From assembly GCA_946184125.1 (NCBI GenBank), contig CAMHEL010000021.1, positions 1 to 34,025 of the forward strand: a stretch of DNA of 34,025 nucleotides. The letters are read 5' to 3'. The position numbers and the translations under genes are program-made. The notes under the pieces are model-generated. The model ran no database searches. It was not told the DNA's origin and was given only the letters and a program-made list of their open reading frames with translations. Source of the stretch: an uncultured Prevotellaceae bacterium (GTDB lineage: Bacteria > Bacteroidota > Bacteroidia > Bacteroidales > Bacteroidaceae). Of the stretch, positions 13,772 through 23,768 are shown piece after piece. Every line of letters starts with the position of its first letter. Position 1 is the first letter of the stretch.

Positions 13772-14449
13772 ATGACCGTAGTCTACGAAGACAACCATCT
13801 CATCATCGTAGCCAAGGAGAGTGGGGAAATCGTGCAGGGCGACAAGACTGGCGACAAGCCCCTTTCTGAGACGGTGAAGGATTATATCAAGGCGGCGCAC
13901 GGCAAGCCCGGGAATGTTTTCCTCGGGGTCGTGCATCGCCTTGACCGTCCTGTCGGTGGGGTGGTGGTGTTTGCCAAGACGTCGAAGGCACTCACCAGGC
14001 TCAACAACATGTTCCGCGACGGGCAGGTGAGGAAGACCTATTGGGCCATCGTCGAGGGTTGTCCCAAGGAGCCCGAGCGGACTCTTTCGGGCTGGCTCAC
14101 CCGTAACGAGAAGCAGAACAAGAGCCGGGTCTTCGCCCGTGAGGTGCCCGGTTCGAAGCATGCGGTGCTCAGCTACAGGCTCCTCGCTGCCGGCGAGCGC
14201 TACAGTCTTCTCGAGGTGGAGCTTGCCACCGGGAGGCATCACCAGATCAGGTGCCAGCTGGCAGACATCGGCTGTCCCATCAAGGGGGACCTGAAATACG
14301 GGGCGAGGCGCTCCAACCCCGACGGCAGCATCTCGCTTCTCGCACGGCGTGTGGAGCTCGAGCACCCCGTCTCACATCAAAAGATTGTCGCCGAGGCACC
14401 AGTCCCCGGCGACAATCTATGGCGCGAGCTCAGCGAAGGCATCAGGTGA
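13772..14449 (+). CDS. RluA family RNA pseudouridine synthase
   Basis: The 225-residue protein converts uridine to pseudouridine in rRNA or tRNA. It starts directly with the catalytic domain (VVYEDNHLIIVAKESG), so the N-terminal S4 RNA-binding domain of RluC/RluD is absent, as in RluA/TruC-type enzymes. The catalytic motif HRLDRPVGG places the nucleophile at Asp58. Later landmarks are LEVELATGRHHQIRCQLADIG and GDLKYGA. Its exact target cannot be told. It is the third gene of the tetR operon, 11 nt after fabG. Its stop codon (14447-14449) lies in the loop of the terminator hairpin, so the last three codons form the 5' half of that loop and the four before them the stem. Confidence 0.92.
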   Translation: MTVVYEDNHLIIVAKESGEIVQGDKTGDKPLSETVKDYIKAAHGKPGNVFLGVVHRLDRPVGGVVVFAKTSKALTRLNNMFRDGQVRKTYWAIVEGCPKEPERTLSGWLTRNEKQNKSRVFAREVPGSKHAVLSYRLLAAGERYSLLEVELATGRHHQIRCQLADIGCPIKGDLKYGARRSNPDGSISLLARRVELEHPVSHQKIVAEAPVPGDNLWRELSEGIR

Positions 14450-14468
14450 GCCTTCGCTGAGACGTTTT
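14429..14468. terminator. Convergent terminator overlapping the end of the RluA-like gene
   Basis: CTCAGCGAAGGC (14429-14440) pairs perfectly with GCCTTCGCTGAG (14450-14461) around a 9-nt loop, followed by TTTTATTTT on the plus strand. The left arm is coding and the stop codon closes the loop. The T-run abuts and overlaps the stop of the oppositely oriented Na/Pi gene (14467-14469). Confidence 0.85.
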
Positions 14469-16200
14469 ATTTTCCGCATTTCGCCTGCACCACATTCACC
14501 ACATAGTCGCCCAGCTTTTCGCATTCCTTCACCAAGTCGCCATACATCGTGCCAAGTCCGTAGTCATACTGATGGTCGTTGATGGCATTGATGTTGTCGC
14601 TTTTCAGTTTGTCGCGAAGAGCGTTGATTTCCTTCTCTATGCGGTAGGTCTCCTGTGGAGACGGTTCCTCGTCTTCCTCGTTGACGATGGAGCACATCTG
14701 CTTGATGGCTTTGTCGGTCAGGTCAAACATCTTGTGCGAATTCTCGGTGAGCGTATCGGTGAACGTCTTGCCCGACTGGAAGCGTCGTAGGATGATGCGG
14801 CCCATGTTGAAGCAGGCATCGCCGATGCTCTCCATCTCGCTGATTTGGCGCATCATGGAGCGGATGGTAGCCTTTGATTCATCCGACAGGTGCTCCTTGC
14901 CCACTTCTTCCAGATACTTGGCAATCTCCATCTCCATGTTGTCGGTGATGCCCTCGTATTTCTCGATGCGCGAGAACGTCTTGTTGAACGCCTCCTCGTT
15001 GGTCTCATCGGCAAGCGAGCGTACCATGCCGAACATGCGGTCGAGTCGGGAGCCGAAATGTGCAATCTCCTTCTGAGCCTGAATGAGGGCGATTTCCGGT
15101 GTCTGGACAAGTCCGCCGGCGATATATTCCAGTTTCACGACGCCTTCGTCCTCTTCAGCATCGCCCGCTTTCTTTCCGGAGCGGATGACGCGGCAGACGA
15201 TTTTCTCAATCTGCGGGATGAACCAGATGAGGATAGAGGTGTTGATGATGTTGAAACAGGTATGGAACAAGGCGAGCACCACGCTCAGTTTTGCTGCGTT
15301 GGCCAGGAAGGCCTCCTGTGTGGAGTTCTCACGGGTGAGGGAGACGTCGAAGCCTGCGAGCGAGCACACCATGTCGATGAATGGCCGGAAGAGGATGAGC
15401 ACCCAGCACACGCCGAACACGTTGAACAGCATGTGCGCGAACGCCGCTCGTCGTGCCTGTGTCGAGGCCGTCAGCGCGGCAAGGTTGGAAGTCACCGTCG
15501 TGCCGATGTTCTCGCCCATCACCAGTGCGATGCCCTGATAGACCGGAAGCGCACCGCTTGAACATAGAATCATCGTGATGGCCATCACCGCTGCCGAAGA
15601 CTGCACGCTCATGGTGAGGATGCCGCCGATGAGCAGGAAGAGCAGCGTTGTGCTGAAACTGCTGGGGTCGAACGAGGCGAAGAAGTTGAGCACGGCGGGC
15701 TGTTCGCCCAGGTGCATCGCCTCGCCCATCGCCTTCAGCGTTCCAAGGCCCAGGAAAAGGAAGGCAAGTCCGAAGATGAAATCGCCCGTGTCCTCATGTT
15801 TCTTGCGGTAGATGAGAACAATGGCGATGAGGAAGCCTGGCCAGACGAGGTTGGTGATGCTGAAGGCAAAGCCTGCCGACATAATCCACGCTGTCAGTGT
15901 CGTGCCGATGTTCGCACCCATAATCACGGAGATGGCCTGGGCCAGAGTCAGCAAACCGGCATTGACGAACGAGACCGTCATCACCGTGGTGGCGGTACTC
16001 GACTGCACGGCGGCTGTCACCACGACACCGGTGAGCATGCCCGTGAAGCGGTTGGTCGTCATCTTCCCCAGAACCTGGCGAAGCTGAGGACCCGCCATCT
16101 TCTGCAGCGTCTCACTCATTTTCTTCATTCCGTAAATCAGCAGGGCGAGAGAGCCCAGAAGACGGGCAACTATCCAAAAAATACTGTCGGGTTGTTCCAT
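14467..16200 (-). CDS. Na+/phosphate cotransporter (NptA/YjbB type) with PhoU-like C-terminal domain
   Basis: The 577-residue inner membrane protein has two inverted Na/Pi cotransporter repeats, each with the signature QSS motif (QSSTATT at 66-72, QSSAAV at 200-205) and a matching GANIGTT / GENIGTT motif (about 95-101 and 229-235). About eight hydrophobic segments fill residues 5-335. After a charged linker, residues about 370-575 are a helical PhoU-like domain (EIALIQAQKEIAHFGSRLD onward). The family moves phosphate with sodium; bacterial members with PhoU domains may export or import it. No pho genes are nearby. It has its own promoter, divergent from tamB, and runs convergently into the RluA-like gene. 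The start follows an A-rich leader of about 22 nt. Confidence 0.92.
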   Translation of the reverse strand: MEQPDSIFWIVARLLGSLALLIYGMKKMSETLQKMAGPQLRQVLGKMTTNRFTGMLTGVVVTAAVQSSTATTVMTVSFVNAGLLTLAQAISVIMGANIGTTLTAWIMSAGFAFSITNLVWPGFLIAIVLIYRKKHEDTGDFIFGLAFLFLGLGTLKAMGEAMHLGEQPAVLNFFASFDPSSFSTTLLFLLIGGILTMSVQSSAAVMAITMILCSSGALPVYQGIALVMGENIGTTVTSNLAALTASTQARRAAFAHMLFNVFGVCWVLILFRPFIDMVCSLAGFDVSLTRENSTQEAFLANAAKLSVVLALFHTCFNIINTSILIWFIPQIEKIVCRVIRSGKKAGDAEEDEGVVKLEYIAGGLVQTPEIALIQAQKEIAHFGSRLDRMFGMVRSLADETNEEAFNKTFSRIEKYEGITDNMEMEIAKYLEEVGKEHLSDESKATIRSMMRQISEMESIGDACFNMGRIILRRFQSGKTFTDTLTENSHKMFDLTDKAIKQMCSIVNEEDEEPSPQETYRIEKEINALRDKLKSDNINAINDHQYDYGLGTMYGDLVKECEKLGDYVVNVVQAKCGK

Positions 16201-16226
16201 TTTTACTTTTTTTAGTTTTACGCTTG

Positions 16227-16257
16227 CAAATATAACAAAATTTTAGGAATGCGCAAA
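16227..16257 (-). promoter_or_regulatory. Promoter of the Na/Pi cotransporter gene
   Basis: The minus strand has TTTG (16257-16254), a 19-nt spacer and TATATTTG (16234-16227). The predicted start is near 16222, about 22 nt before the ATG. Confidence 0.65.
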
Positions 16258-16311
16258 AAATGGGGAAAAATTTCTTATCACAACCCATACATCTTATTTT
16301 TCACCTTAACT

Positions 16312-16343
16312 TTTGGCCATTTCAAGCAAAAGACGTAATTTTG
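16312..16343 (+). promoter_or_regulatory. Promoter of the tamB-tamL operon
   Basis: TTTG (16312-16315), a 20-nt spacer and TAATTTTG (16336-16343) match the consensus. The start of transcription falls near 16349, which argues against translation from the ATG at 16357 and for the one at 16408. Confidence 0.7.
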
Positions 16344-16407
16344 CCACCGTAGAAAGATGCCATGGGCAAGCGGTGCATTGTCCGGGGCCATTCTTGAGGA
16401 AAAAGAC

Positions 16408-19400
16408 ATGAAGAAAGTGATGAAATGGGTGGCCATCCTCCTTTTGACCCCCATTCTGCTCTTTTTGTTGCTCACCGTGCTTCTTTACACGCCCCCTGTG
16501 CAGAACTGGGCGGTGAAGAAAGCGGCGGCGTATGCCTCTGAGCAGACCGGCATGGACATCACCGTGGGGCATGTCGCCCTCCGTTTCCCCCTCGACCTCA
16601 CCCTCGACGACGTGAAAGTCATCCGCGATAACGACAGCATCGCCGGTCTGCGCGACACCATCGCCGATGTGGGCAAGCTCTATGTCGACGTGCAGTGGAA
16701 GCCCTTGCTCGACAAGCGTGTGGAGATTGACGCCCTCGGGGCCGAGCGCCTGCGCCTCAATACCGACGGACTCATCCCCGACCTGCGTGTGAAAGGCAAT
16801 GTGGAGCACCTCGACCTCGAATGCCATGGTGCAGACCTCAAGGAGGCGGTAGCCGACATCACCCGAGCACGCCTCGACAGCGCCTGTCTCGACATCTGCC
16901 TGGCCGACACCATGCCGCCCGACACCACCGAGAGCGAGAACAACTGGCGCATCCGCCTGGCGGAGATGCAGGTGGCACGAACTGCTGTCACCCTCCACAC
17001 CCCGGGCGACACGCTGCAGGTGAGCACCTATTTCGCCGATGCGACGGTCAGCGGAGGCGACATCGACCTCGGGAAGGGCGTCTACAACGTGCAGCATGTG
17101 GAATGCGGCGGAGCAAGGCTGAAATACGACAACCGTTTCGAGAAGCCCACCGACGGACTCGACACCAACCATCTCGACCTTTCCGACATCAGCTTCAGCA
17201 TCGATTCCATCCGCTTTGCCTCGCCCCATATCGCCCTTGCCCTGCGCGACTGCTCTTTCCGCGAGAAGAGCGGCATACATGTGGAAAAACTCACAGCCGA
17301 CGTGGAGCTCGACTCCACCACCGTACGGTTGCCGCATGCCTACCTGCGCACCCCCGACTCACAAGTCACGGCGAGCGTCGATATGGACCTCAACACCTTC
17401 GATGACAAGCGGCCCGGACAGATGAGGGCCGATGTCGACGGCTATTTCGGCAAGCAAGACCTCATGCGCTTCATGGGCGACATGCCCGCCGACTTCAGGA
17501 AGAAATGGCCCAACCACCCCCTCACCGTCAGGGGAAGGGCACGAGGCAACATGAAACGCCTCGACGTGCAGGGGATGCAAATCTCGCTCCCCACGGCCCT
17601 GCAGATGAGCGGCGACGGCTACATCGCCAACCTCAACGACCCCGACCGCCTCCAGGCCGACCTCGCCATCAAGGGCAGAACCACCGACCTCGATTTCCTC
17701 ACCTCGCTGGCCGACAAATCAGTCACCGACAAGCTGAAAGTGCCCCAAGGCATCGACATCGACGGGCGTTTCAAGGCCAACGGGCATCTCTACGGCGCCG
17801 ACTTCACCGCCTCCGAAGGAGGAGGGAAGTTGAAAGCCAATGTCGCCTTCGATGCCGACCGCACGAAATACTCCGCCACCATCGATGCCGACCGCTTCCC
17901 GCTGCAGCATTTCGTCACCGGCATGGGGCTCAGTCCGCTCACGGCACACATCGAGGCCGACGGTCAGGGCACCGACCTCTTCTCGCCCGCCACAACGCTG
18001 CGGGCAAAGGCACGCATCGGGAAATTCCATTACGAAGGGTACGACCTCGACGGCATGGCGGCGGAAGCCACGCTCGCAAGGGGCAAGCTGCGCGCCGACA
18101 TCGACAGCCACAACCCATTGCTCAACGGGAAAATTTCCCTCGACGCCCTCATGAACACCAAGCGCCTGCAGGGCACCTTCGCCTTCGACCTCGCCCATGC
18201 CGACTTCCATAGCCTGCGTCTCACCGACATGCCTGTCGCACTTGCCGGATGCGCACATCTCGACATCGACACCGACATGGACGAGAACATCAAGGTGGTG
18301 GGCTCCATGTCGGACCTCACCATCAATTACAAAAACACCATCTTCAGGCCCGACGACCTCGTGCTCGACATCCTCACCCGCCGCGACACCACCTATGCGA
18401 AAATCGACAGCGGCGACTTCCACCTCGACATGAATGGCGGCGCCGGATACAAGAAGATGCTCAAGCAAGCCGAGCGTTTCGGTGAGGAACTCTCGGAGCA
18501 GTTGCGCGACAAGCATTTCGACCAGGTCACCCTCAGGGAGAAACTGCCCGACGCCAACATCTACCTCACCAGTGGGAAAGACAACTTCTTCATCGGACTG
18601 CTGCAGGAGGAGGGCTATTCCGTAGACCGGCTCTTCGTCGACATGAAGTCGTCGCACACCGATGGACTCAACGGCGACATCCTCGTCGATGGCTTACAAG
18701 CCGACAGCATCCTGCTCGACAGCATCCGCTTCACCATCCTCACCGACAGTGCCGGCTTCAAATACAAGGGTATGGTGCGCAACGGCCCAGACCATCCCCG
18801 GCAGCCCTTCAGGGCCACCTTCGACGGTTCGGTACTCGAGCAGGGGGCCACCATCAACGCACAGCTTTACGACCGCGACGACCGACTGGGCTTAGATGTC
18901 GGAGCCATGGCCACCCTCGAGGACGAAGGCATCATGGCACACCTCACCAAGACAGACCCCGTCATAGGATACATACCCTTCACAGCCAACGAAGACAACT
19001 ACCTCTTCCTCGGAGCCGACAAACGGTTGTCGGCCAACCTGAAACTCAAGTCCGACAACGGCATGCACATGCAGCTGTACACCAACGACGACAACACCGA
19101 CGCATTGCAGGACCTCACCCTGAGCCTCGGCAAAATCGACCTGCACCAGGTGCTCTCCATACTGCCCTACATGCCCGATGTCAAGGGCATAGCCGACGGC
19201 GACTTCCACATCGTCCAGACAGAGAAAGACCTCTCGGTGTCGAGTTCGCTGAATGTCGCCGGCCTCCAGTATGAGGGAACGAAGATGGGAAACATCGGTT
19301 CGGAATTCGTCTATATGCCCAACGAGGACGGGTCGCACCACGTCGATGCGGTGCTCTTCGCCGAAGGCGAGGAAGTGGGCACCCTCATAGGCACCTACAA

Positions 19401-21126
19401 ACCCGAAGGAGAGGGATATATCGATGCCAGGATGAGCATGAAGGGGCTTCCACTCGAACTCGTCAACGGCTTCATTCCCGACCAGCTCTTCGGATTCAAG
19501 GGAACTGCAGAGGGAGACCTCGCCGTGAAGGGAACGCTCAGCAAACCCGACGTCAACGGAGAACTATACCTTGAGAACACACGTATTATCAGCATCCCAT
19601 ACGGAGTGGAGATGCGTGTTGCCGACGACCCCATACGCATCGTGGGCAGCAACATCCTCTTCGAGAACTTCGAGGTGCTCGACCGCAACAATACGCCGCT
19701 CAACATCTCGGGCTATTACGACTTCTCCGACTTCGACAACATGAGCATCGACCTGCGAATGCGCACGCGCAACTTCCTCCTCGTCGATGCCAAGGAGAAC
19801 GCCAAGTCGGAAGCCTTCGGAAAAGCCTTCGTCAACTTCTTCGGCACCGTCAAGGGGCCTGTTGACCAGGTGGCGATGCGAGGCCGACTCTCCGTCCTCG
19901 GAGCCACCGACATGACCTACGTGCTGCGTGACTCGCCACTCACCGCCGACACACGCATGGACGAGCTCGTCACCTTCGTCAACTTCGCCGACTCCACCGA
20001 GCAGGTCGTCACCAGGCCGCCGCTCACAGGCTTCAACATGGACCTCACCCTCAGCGTCGACGAGGGAGCGCATATCAAGTGCGACCTCAATGCCGACCAC
20101 AGCAACTATATCGACCTCGTAGGAGGAGGAGACCTCAGGATGCGCTACAACGTCATCGACAACCTCATGCTCACCGGCCGATACGTGCTCAACAACGGAG
20201 AGATGAAGTACTCGCTGCCCATCATTCCGCTCAAGACCTTCACCATACAGGAGGGAAGCTACATCGAGTTCAGGGGAGACCCCATGAACCCCATGCTACA
20301 CATCACTGCCACAGAGTCGAGAAAAGCCGCCGTGGAGGATGAGGGTGGTGGCACGAGAAGCGTGGATTTCGTATGCGGAGTGGTCATCACACAGACACTC
20401 AACGACATGGGGCTCGAGTTCATCATCAGCGCACCCGATGATGTCGCCATCGGAAGCGAGCTCGCATCCATGACCATCGAGGAGCGCGGAAAGGTGGCCG
20501 TCACCATGCTGACCACAGGCATGTATCTCGCCGACGGCAACACCAGCGGCTTCACCATGAACGGAGCCCTCAGCGCTTTCCTCCAGAACGAAATCAACAA
20601 TATCACGGGCAATGCCCTGCGCACCCTCGACCTCTCCATAGGCATCGACAACTCCACCGACGCGTCGGGAGCCATGCATACCGACTACTCGTTCAAGTTC
20701 TCGAAACGCCTGTGGAACAACCGCCTGCGCATCGTCATCGGCGGCATGGTGTCATCGGGCTCAAGCACCGAGGCACACAACAACTCCTTCTTCACCGATG
20801 TGGCCTTCGAGTACCGTCTCAGCCCCACGTCGAACAAGTACCTCAAGCTCTTCTACAACCGCGACTCCTACGACTGGATAGAAGGACAGGTGGGAGAGTA
20901 TGGAGGAGGTTTCCTCTGGCGAAGGAAGTTGCAGCACTTCAAAGACATCTTCAGATGGAAAACCGACACACCGACGCGGTCAACGTCAACGCAGCGGACA
21001 TCGACCTTCGACCGTCCCATGCCATCGCGCACGGCGGAAACCACCGACACCACGGCGGCAAAGCAAGCGCTCAAAGACACCTTATCCACACCATCCACCA
21101 GCACACAACATGAAAACGGCCATTAG
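16408..21126 (+). CDS. tamB: TamB-like translocation and assembly module protein
   Basis: The 1572-residue protein spans the periplasm between inner membrane and outer membrane TamA/TamL and, in the family, aids envelope protein assembly and lipid transport. It has a single N-terminal membrane anchor (about residues 6-28, ILLLTPILLFLLLTVLLY) and then very long repetitive beta-strand sequence, consistent with a hydrophobic-groove beta-taco. The C-terminal TamB domain (DUF490) spans about 1060-1520, with VEMRVADDPIRIVGSN and SIEFRGDP-like strands. The last 45 residues are Ser/Thr-rich and low complexity. The longest frame starts at 16357, but the promoter leaves almost no leader there. The ATG at 16408 has a GAGGAAAAA stretch upstream and begins with MKKVMKWVAI, so I chose it. 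It overlaps tamL by 17 nt. Confidence 0.92.
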   Translation: MKKVMKWVAILLLTPILLFLLLTVLLYTPPVQNWAVKKAAAYASEQTGMDITVGHVALRFPLDLTLDDVKVIRDNDSIAGLRDTIADVGKLYVDVQWKPLLDKRVEIDALGAERLRLNTDGLIPDLRVKGNVEHLDLECHGADLKEAVADITRARLDSACLDICLADTMPPDTTESENNWRIRLAEMQVARTAVTLHTPGDTLQVSTYFADATVSGGDIDLGKGVYNVQHVECGGARLKYDNRFEKPTDGLDTNHLDLSDISFSIDSIRFASPHIALALRDCSFREKSGIHVEKLTADVELDSTTVRLPHAYLRTPDSQVTASVDMDLNTFDDKRPGQMRADVDGYFGKQDLMRFMGDMPADFRKKWPNHPLTVRGRARGNMKRLDVQGMQISLPTALQMSGDGYIANLNDPDRLQADLAIKGRTTDLDFLTSLADKSVTDKLKVPQGIDIDGRFKANGHLYGADFTASEGGGKLKANVAFDADRTKYSATIDADRFPLQHFVTGMGLSPLTAHIEADGQGTDLFSPATTLRAKARIGKFHYEGYDLDGMAAEATLARGKLRADIDSHNPLLNGKISLDALMNTKRLQGTFAFDLAHADFHSLRLTDMPVALAGCAHLDIDTDMDENIKVVGSMSDLTINYKNTIFRPDDLVLDILTRRDTTYAKIDSGDFHLDMNGGAGYKKMLKQAERFGEELSEQLRDKHFDQVTLREKLPDANIYLTSGKDNFFIGLLQEEGYSVDRLFVDMKSSHTDGLNGDILVDGLQADSILLDSIRFTILTDSAGFKYKGMVRNGPDHPRQPFRATFDGSVLEQGATINAQLYDRDDRLGLDVGAMATLEDEGIMAHLTKTDPVIGYIPFTANEDNYLFLGADKRLSANLKLKSDNGMHMQLYTNDDNTDALQDLTLSLGKIDLHQVLSILPYMPDVKGIADGDFHIVQTEKDLSVSSSLNVAGLQYEGTKMGNIGSEFVYMPNEDGSHHVDAVLFAEGEEVGTLIGTYKPEGEGYIDARMSMKGLPLELVNGFIPDQLFGFKGTAEGDLAVKGTLSKPDVNGELYLENTRIISIPYGVEMRVADDPIRIVGSNILFENFEVLDRNNTPLNISGYYDFSDFDNMSIDLRMRTRNFLLVDAKENAKSEAFGKAFVNFFGTVKGPVDQVAMRGRLSVLGATDMTYVLRDSPLTADTRMDELVTFVNFADSTEQVVTRPPLTGFNMDLTLSVDEGAHIKCDLNADHSNYIDLVGGGDLRMRYNVIDNLMLTGRYVLNNGEMKYSLPIIPLKTFTIQEGSYIEFRGDPMNPMLHITATESRKAAVEDEGGGTRSVDFVCGVVITQTLNDMGLEFIISAPDDVAIGSELASMTIEERGKVAVTMLTTGMYLADGNTSGFTMNGALSAFLQNEINNITGNALRTLDLSIGIDNSTDASGAMHTDYSFKFSKRLWNNRLRIVIGGMVSSGSSTEAHNNSFFTDVAFEYRLSPTSNKYLKLFYNRDSYDWIEGQVGEYGGGFLWRRKLQHFKDIFRWKTDTPTRSTSTQRTSTFDRPMPSRTAETTDTTAAKQALKDTLSTPSTSTQHENGH

Positions 21127-23452
21127 TCCCCACATCAAGTGCGCGGTGCTGCTCATCGCTCTCACGGCACTCACGGCATGCTCCACCACCAGCGGCGTGC
21201 CCGAGGGCGACCGACTCTATACGGGCATCGACAAAATCACCTACACCGACTACGAGAAGAACGACCATTTCGTCGCCACACAGGAGGAGGTGGAGGCCGC
21301 CCTCGCCTGCACACCCAACGGAGGACTCTTCGGTAGCTCCTACTACCGCACGCCGTTCCCCATCAACCTATGGATATGGAACCGCTACAACGAGAAGGAA
21401 ACACCGTTTGCCAAGTGGATGACCAAATCCTTCGGGAAGCCCCCTGTGCTCATGAGCAATGTCAATCCAGAACTGAGGGCTGCTGTGGCCAAGTCGGCAC
21501 TCAACGTCCACGGCTATTTCCGCGGACAGGTGACCTCGTATGAGACCGACACCCGGAACCCCAAGAAAGGGAAGGTGGGCTACAACGTGGCACCCGGACC
21601 GCTCTTCACTATCGACACACTCACCTACGAGCGCTTTCCCGAAGAGGCCATGGCGCTCATCGACAGCACAAGGAGCGAGGCAGCCATCATTACGGGCGCC
21701 CCCTTCGACGTGTCGACACTCGATGCCGAGCGCTCACGCATCTCCATGCTCTTCAGAAACCACGGGTATTACTACTACCAGCCCGGCTACACCTCGTACC
21801 TCGCCGACACCTTCGCCGTGCCCGGGAAAGTGCAGATGCGGCTGCAGCTGGCCGACAGCCTCCCCGCCACGGCACTGAGGAAATTCTACATCGGAAAACT
21901 TGACATCAGTCTCAGAAAGTCGTACAGGGAGCAGTTGGACAGTACCATGGAGCGGCGGCGTTTCGCCGTGCACTACAACGGCCGGAAACCGCCCATACGC
22001 ATGAGGGTCCTCATGAAGGACATAAAAATCAGGCCAGGACGGCTGTTCAATTACACCGACTATATGCAATCGGCCAACAATCTGAGCAGCAACAATCTTT
22101 TCAGCATGGTCGATTTCAACTTCACTCCACGCGACAGTTCGGCTACCTGCGACACCCTCGACCTGAGCATCAACTGTGTGTTCGACAAACCTTACGATTT
22201 CTATGTGGAGTCGAACCTGCGGGGAAAAACCACCGGTTTTCTTGGGCCGGAGCTCGTGGTGGGTCTCACCAAGCGCAATGCCTTCCACGGAGGTGAGAAC
22301 CTCGACGTCAACCTCCACGGCTCCTATGAATGGCAGACGGGGCACAACTTCGACGAATCAGAATCGGAGCTCAACTCCTATGAATACGGTTTCGATGCGT
22401 CGCTCGAGTTCCCACGCCTCGTGCTCCCCTGGACCACAGGCACGCGCAACCGCGAGAAGGCAAGGCGGAGAAGGTTGCTCATGACACCCTCCACCATCCT
22501 CAAGGCATCAAGCAATATCGTCAACAGGTCGAGGTATTTCAAGCGGCACATCGTTTCCGGTGAGCTCACCTACAAATTCCAGCCGAAGAAAAACTGGATA
22601 CATCAGTTCACACCCCTCTCAGTGGAGTACAACTACCTCACCCATGGCACCGACCGCTATCACGACCTCCTTTCCCAGCACCCCTATCTTCTCGCCACGA
22701 TGTCGGACTTGTTCATCCCCAAGATGAAATACACCGTCACCTATTCCTCGCCCGCCACATCGCATTGCCCCGTCTTCTGGCAACTGTCGCTCAGCGAGGC
22801 AAGCAACCTCCTCTCGCTCGGTTATCTCGCTGCAGGGAAACAATGGGACGAGAAAAACAAGGAGATGTTCAAAAACCCATACGCCCAATACCTCAAAATC
22901 GAGACCGACTTCACCAAGTCGTGGAAGCTCAGTGAGCACAACACGCTGGTGGGACATCTCAGCGCGGGCTATGCCTGGGCCTACGGCAACTCCCTCTCGA
23001 TACCCTATACCGAGGCGTTCTGGGTGGGAGGCGCCAACAGCATCAGGGCATTCACCGTGAGGAGCATCGGACCGGGAAGCTACCACTCCGATGACAAGAG
23101 ATGGCGCTTCATCGAGGAAATAGGTAACCTCAAGCTGCAGGCCAACCTTGAAATGAGGCCGAGGCTCTTCGGAAACCTCTACGGAGCAATCTTCCTCGAT
23201 GCCGGAAACGTATGGAGCATCTCGGATGGGGAAGAACTCTCTGGAGGACAATTCGAAACGAAGAATTTCCTTAACGAAATAGCCCTCGGCACAGGCGTCG
23301 GCATCCGCTACAACCTCGATTTCTTCGTCGTAAGACTCGATTGGGGATGGGGTATCCATGCACCGTACGACACCGGGAAGAGCGGCTATTTCAACATCCC
23401 TTCCTTCCGCGACGGACAAAGCATTCACTTCGCTATCGGATATCCGTTCTAA
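21110..23452 (+). CDS. tamL: TamL-like outer membrane lipoprotein of the BamA/TamA superfamily
   Basis: The 780-residue product has a lipoprotein signal with lipobox LTAC and acylated Cys24, followed by STTSGVPEGDRLYTG. POTRA-like domains occupy the first half (about residues 35-390) and a 16-strand surface-antigen barrel the rest. The conserved barrel region WVGGANSIRAFTVRSIGPGSY (about 640-660, containing the substrate-lumen RAF motif) and the ending HFAIGYPF with C-terminal aromatic residue fit an Omp85 protein. Bacteroidota use this lipidated TamA variant, TamL, with TamB. The start at 21110 is set by the signal peptide and lies inside the tamB coding end, so translation is likely coupled. 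A longer open frame upstream is only tamB in another frame. Confidence 0.92.
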   Translation: MKTAISPHIKCAVLLIALTALTACSTTSGVPEGDRLYTGIDKITYTDYEKNDHFVATQEEVEAALACTPNGGLFGSSYYRTPFPINLWIWNRYNEKETPFAKWMTKSFGKPPVLMSNVNPELRAAVAKSALNVHGYFRGQVTSYETDTRNPKKGKVGYNVAPGPLFTIDTLTYERFPEEAMALIDSTRSEAAIITGAPFDVSTLDAERSRISMLFRNHGYYYYQPGYTSYLADTFAVPGKVQMRLQLADSLPATALRKFYIGKLDISLRKSYREQLDSTMERRRFAVHYNGRKPPIRMRVLMKDIKIRPGRLFNYTDYMQSANNLSSNNLFSMVDFNFTPRDSSATCDTLDLSINCVFDKPYDFYVESNLRGKTTGFLGPELVVGLTKRNAFHGGENLDVNLHGSYEWQTGHNFDESESELNSYEYGFDASLEFPRLVLPWTTGTRNREKARRRRLLMTPSTILKASSNIVNRSRYFKRHIVSGELTYKFQPKKNWIHQFTPLSVEYNYLTHGTDRYHDLLSQHPYLLATMSDLFIPKMKYTVTYSSPATSHCPVFWQLSLSEASNLLSLGYLAAGKQWDEKNKEMFKNPYAQYLKIETDFTKSWKLSEHNTLVGHLSAGYAWAYGNSLSIPYTEAFWVGGANSIRAFTVRSIGPGSYHSDDKRWRFIEEIGNLKLQANLEMRPRLFGNLYGAIFLDAGNVWSISDGEELSGGQFETKNFLNEIALGTGVGIRYNLDFFVVRLDWGWGIHAPYDTGKSGYFNIPSFRDGQSIHFAIGYPF

Positions 23453-23595
23453 AAGATTGAAGATTGAAGATTGAAGATTGAAAATTAAGCTTCGCTTGAA
23501 TGTCGGCTGCACCTCAGCAATTAAAGCGAGCTTCATTGCATTCGGTTTGCACGACATTTGAAGATTGAAGATTGAAGATTAAGTTTCGCTTGAAT
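23453..23595. repeat. AAGATTG heptamer arrays flanking a palindromic element
   Basis: Four AAGATTG units start immediately after the tamL stop (23453-23480) and three more run to about 23580. A 28-bp block (23474-23501) recurs at 23568-23595 with two mismatches, a 94-bp spaced direct repeat. Between them lies a 58-bp element (23500-23557) whose ends, ATGTCGGCTGCACC and GGTTTGCACGACAT, are imperfect inverted repeats. It resembles the palindromic elements at 27237-27491. The rest of the gap to the tRNA promoter is AT-rich with nothing identified. Confidence 0.8.
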
Positions 23596-23719
23596 ATAAC
23601 ATTTCTTTAGCGGGAACACCTCACTTCAAGATAAACTTTACCATACGTCCGTATTTGAGACAACATTTATCGCAAAAATCGAAAAATAAGAGATAAAAAG
23701 AAAAAAACTTTGGAAAAAT

Positions 23720-23750
23720 TTTGTGGGGTCACAAAAAAGCCTTACCTTTG
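23720..23750 (+). promoter_or_regulatory. Promoter of the tRNA-Val/tRNA-Tyr operon
   Basis: TTTG (23720-23723), a 19-nt spacer and TACCTTTG (23743-23750) match the Bacteroidota consensus. The predicted start is near 23755, about 14 nt before tRNA-Val. Confidence 0.75.
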
Positions 23751-23768
23751 CACTCGCAATAAAGCAAT

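Noticed and set aside
16357..16407. N-terminal extension of TamB (17 codons)
   Set aside because: The promoter predicts transcription start near 16349, and a hydrophobic anchor of normal form begins from the ATG at 16408.
20900..21109. 70-residue N-terminal extension of the first TamL
   Set aside because: It is tamB read in another frame; a signal peptide with lipobox starts at 21110.
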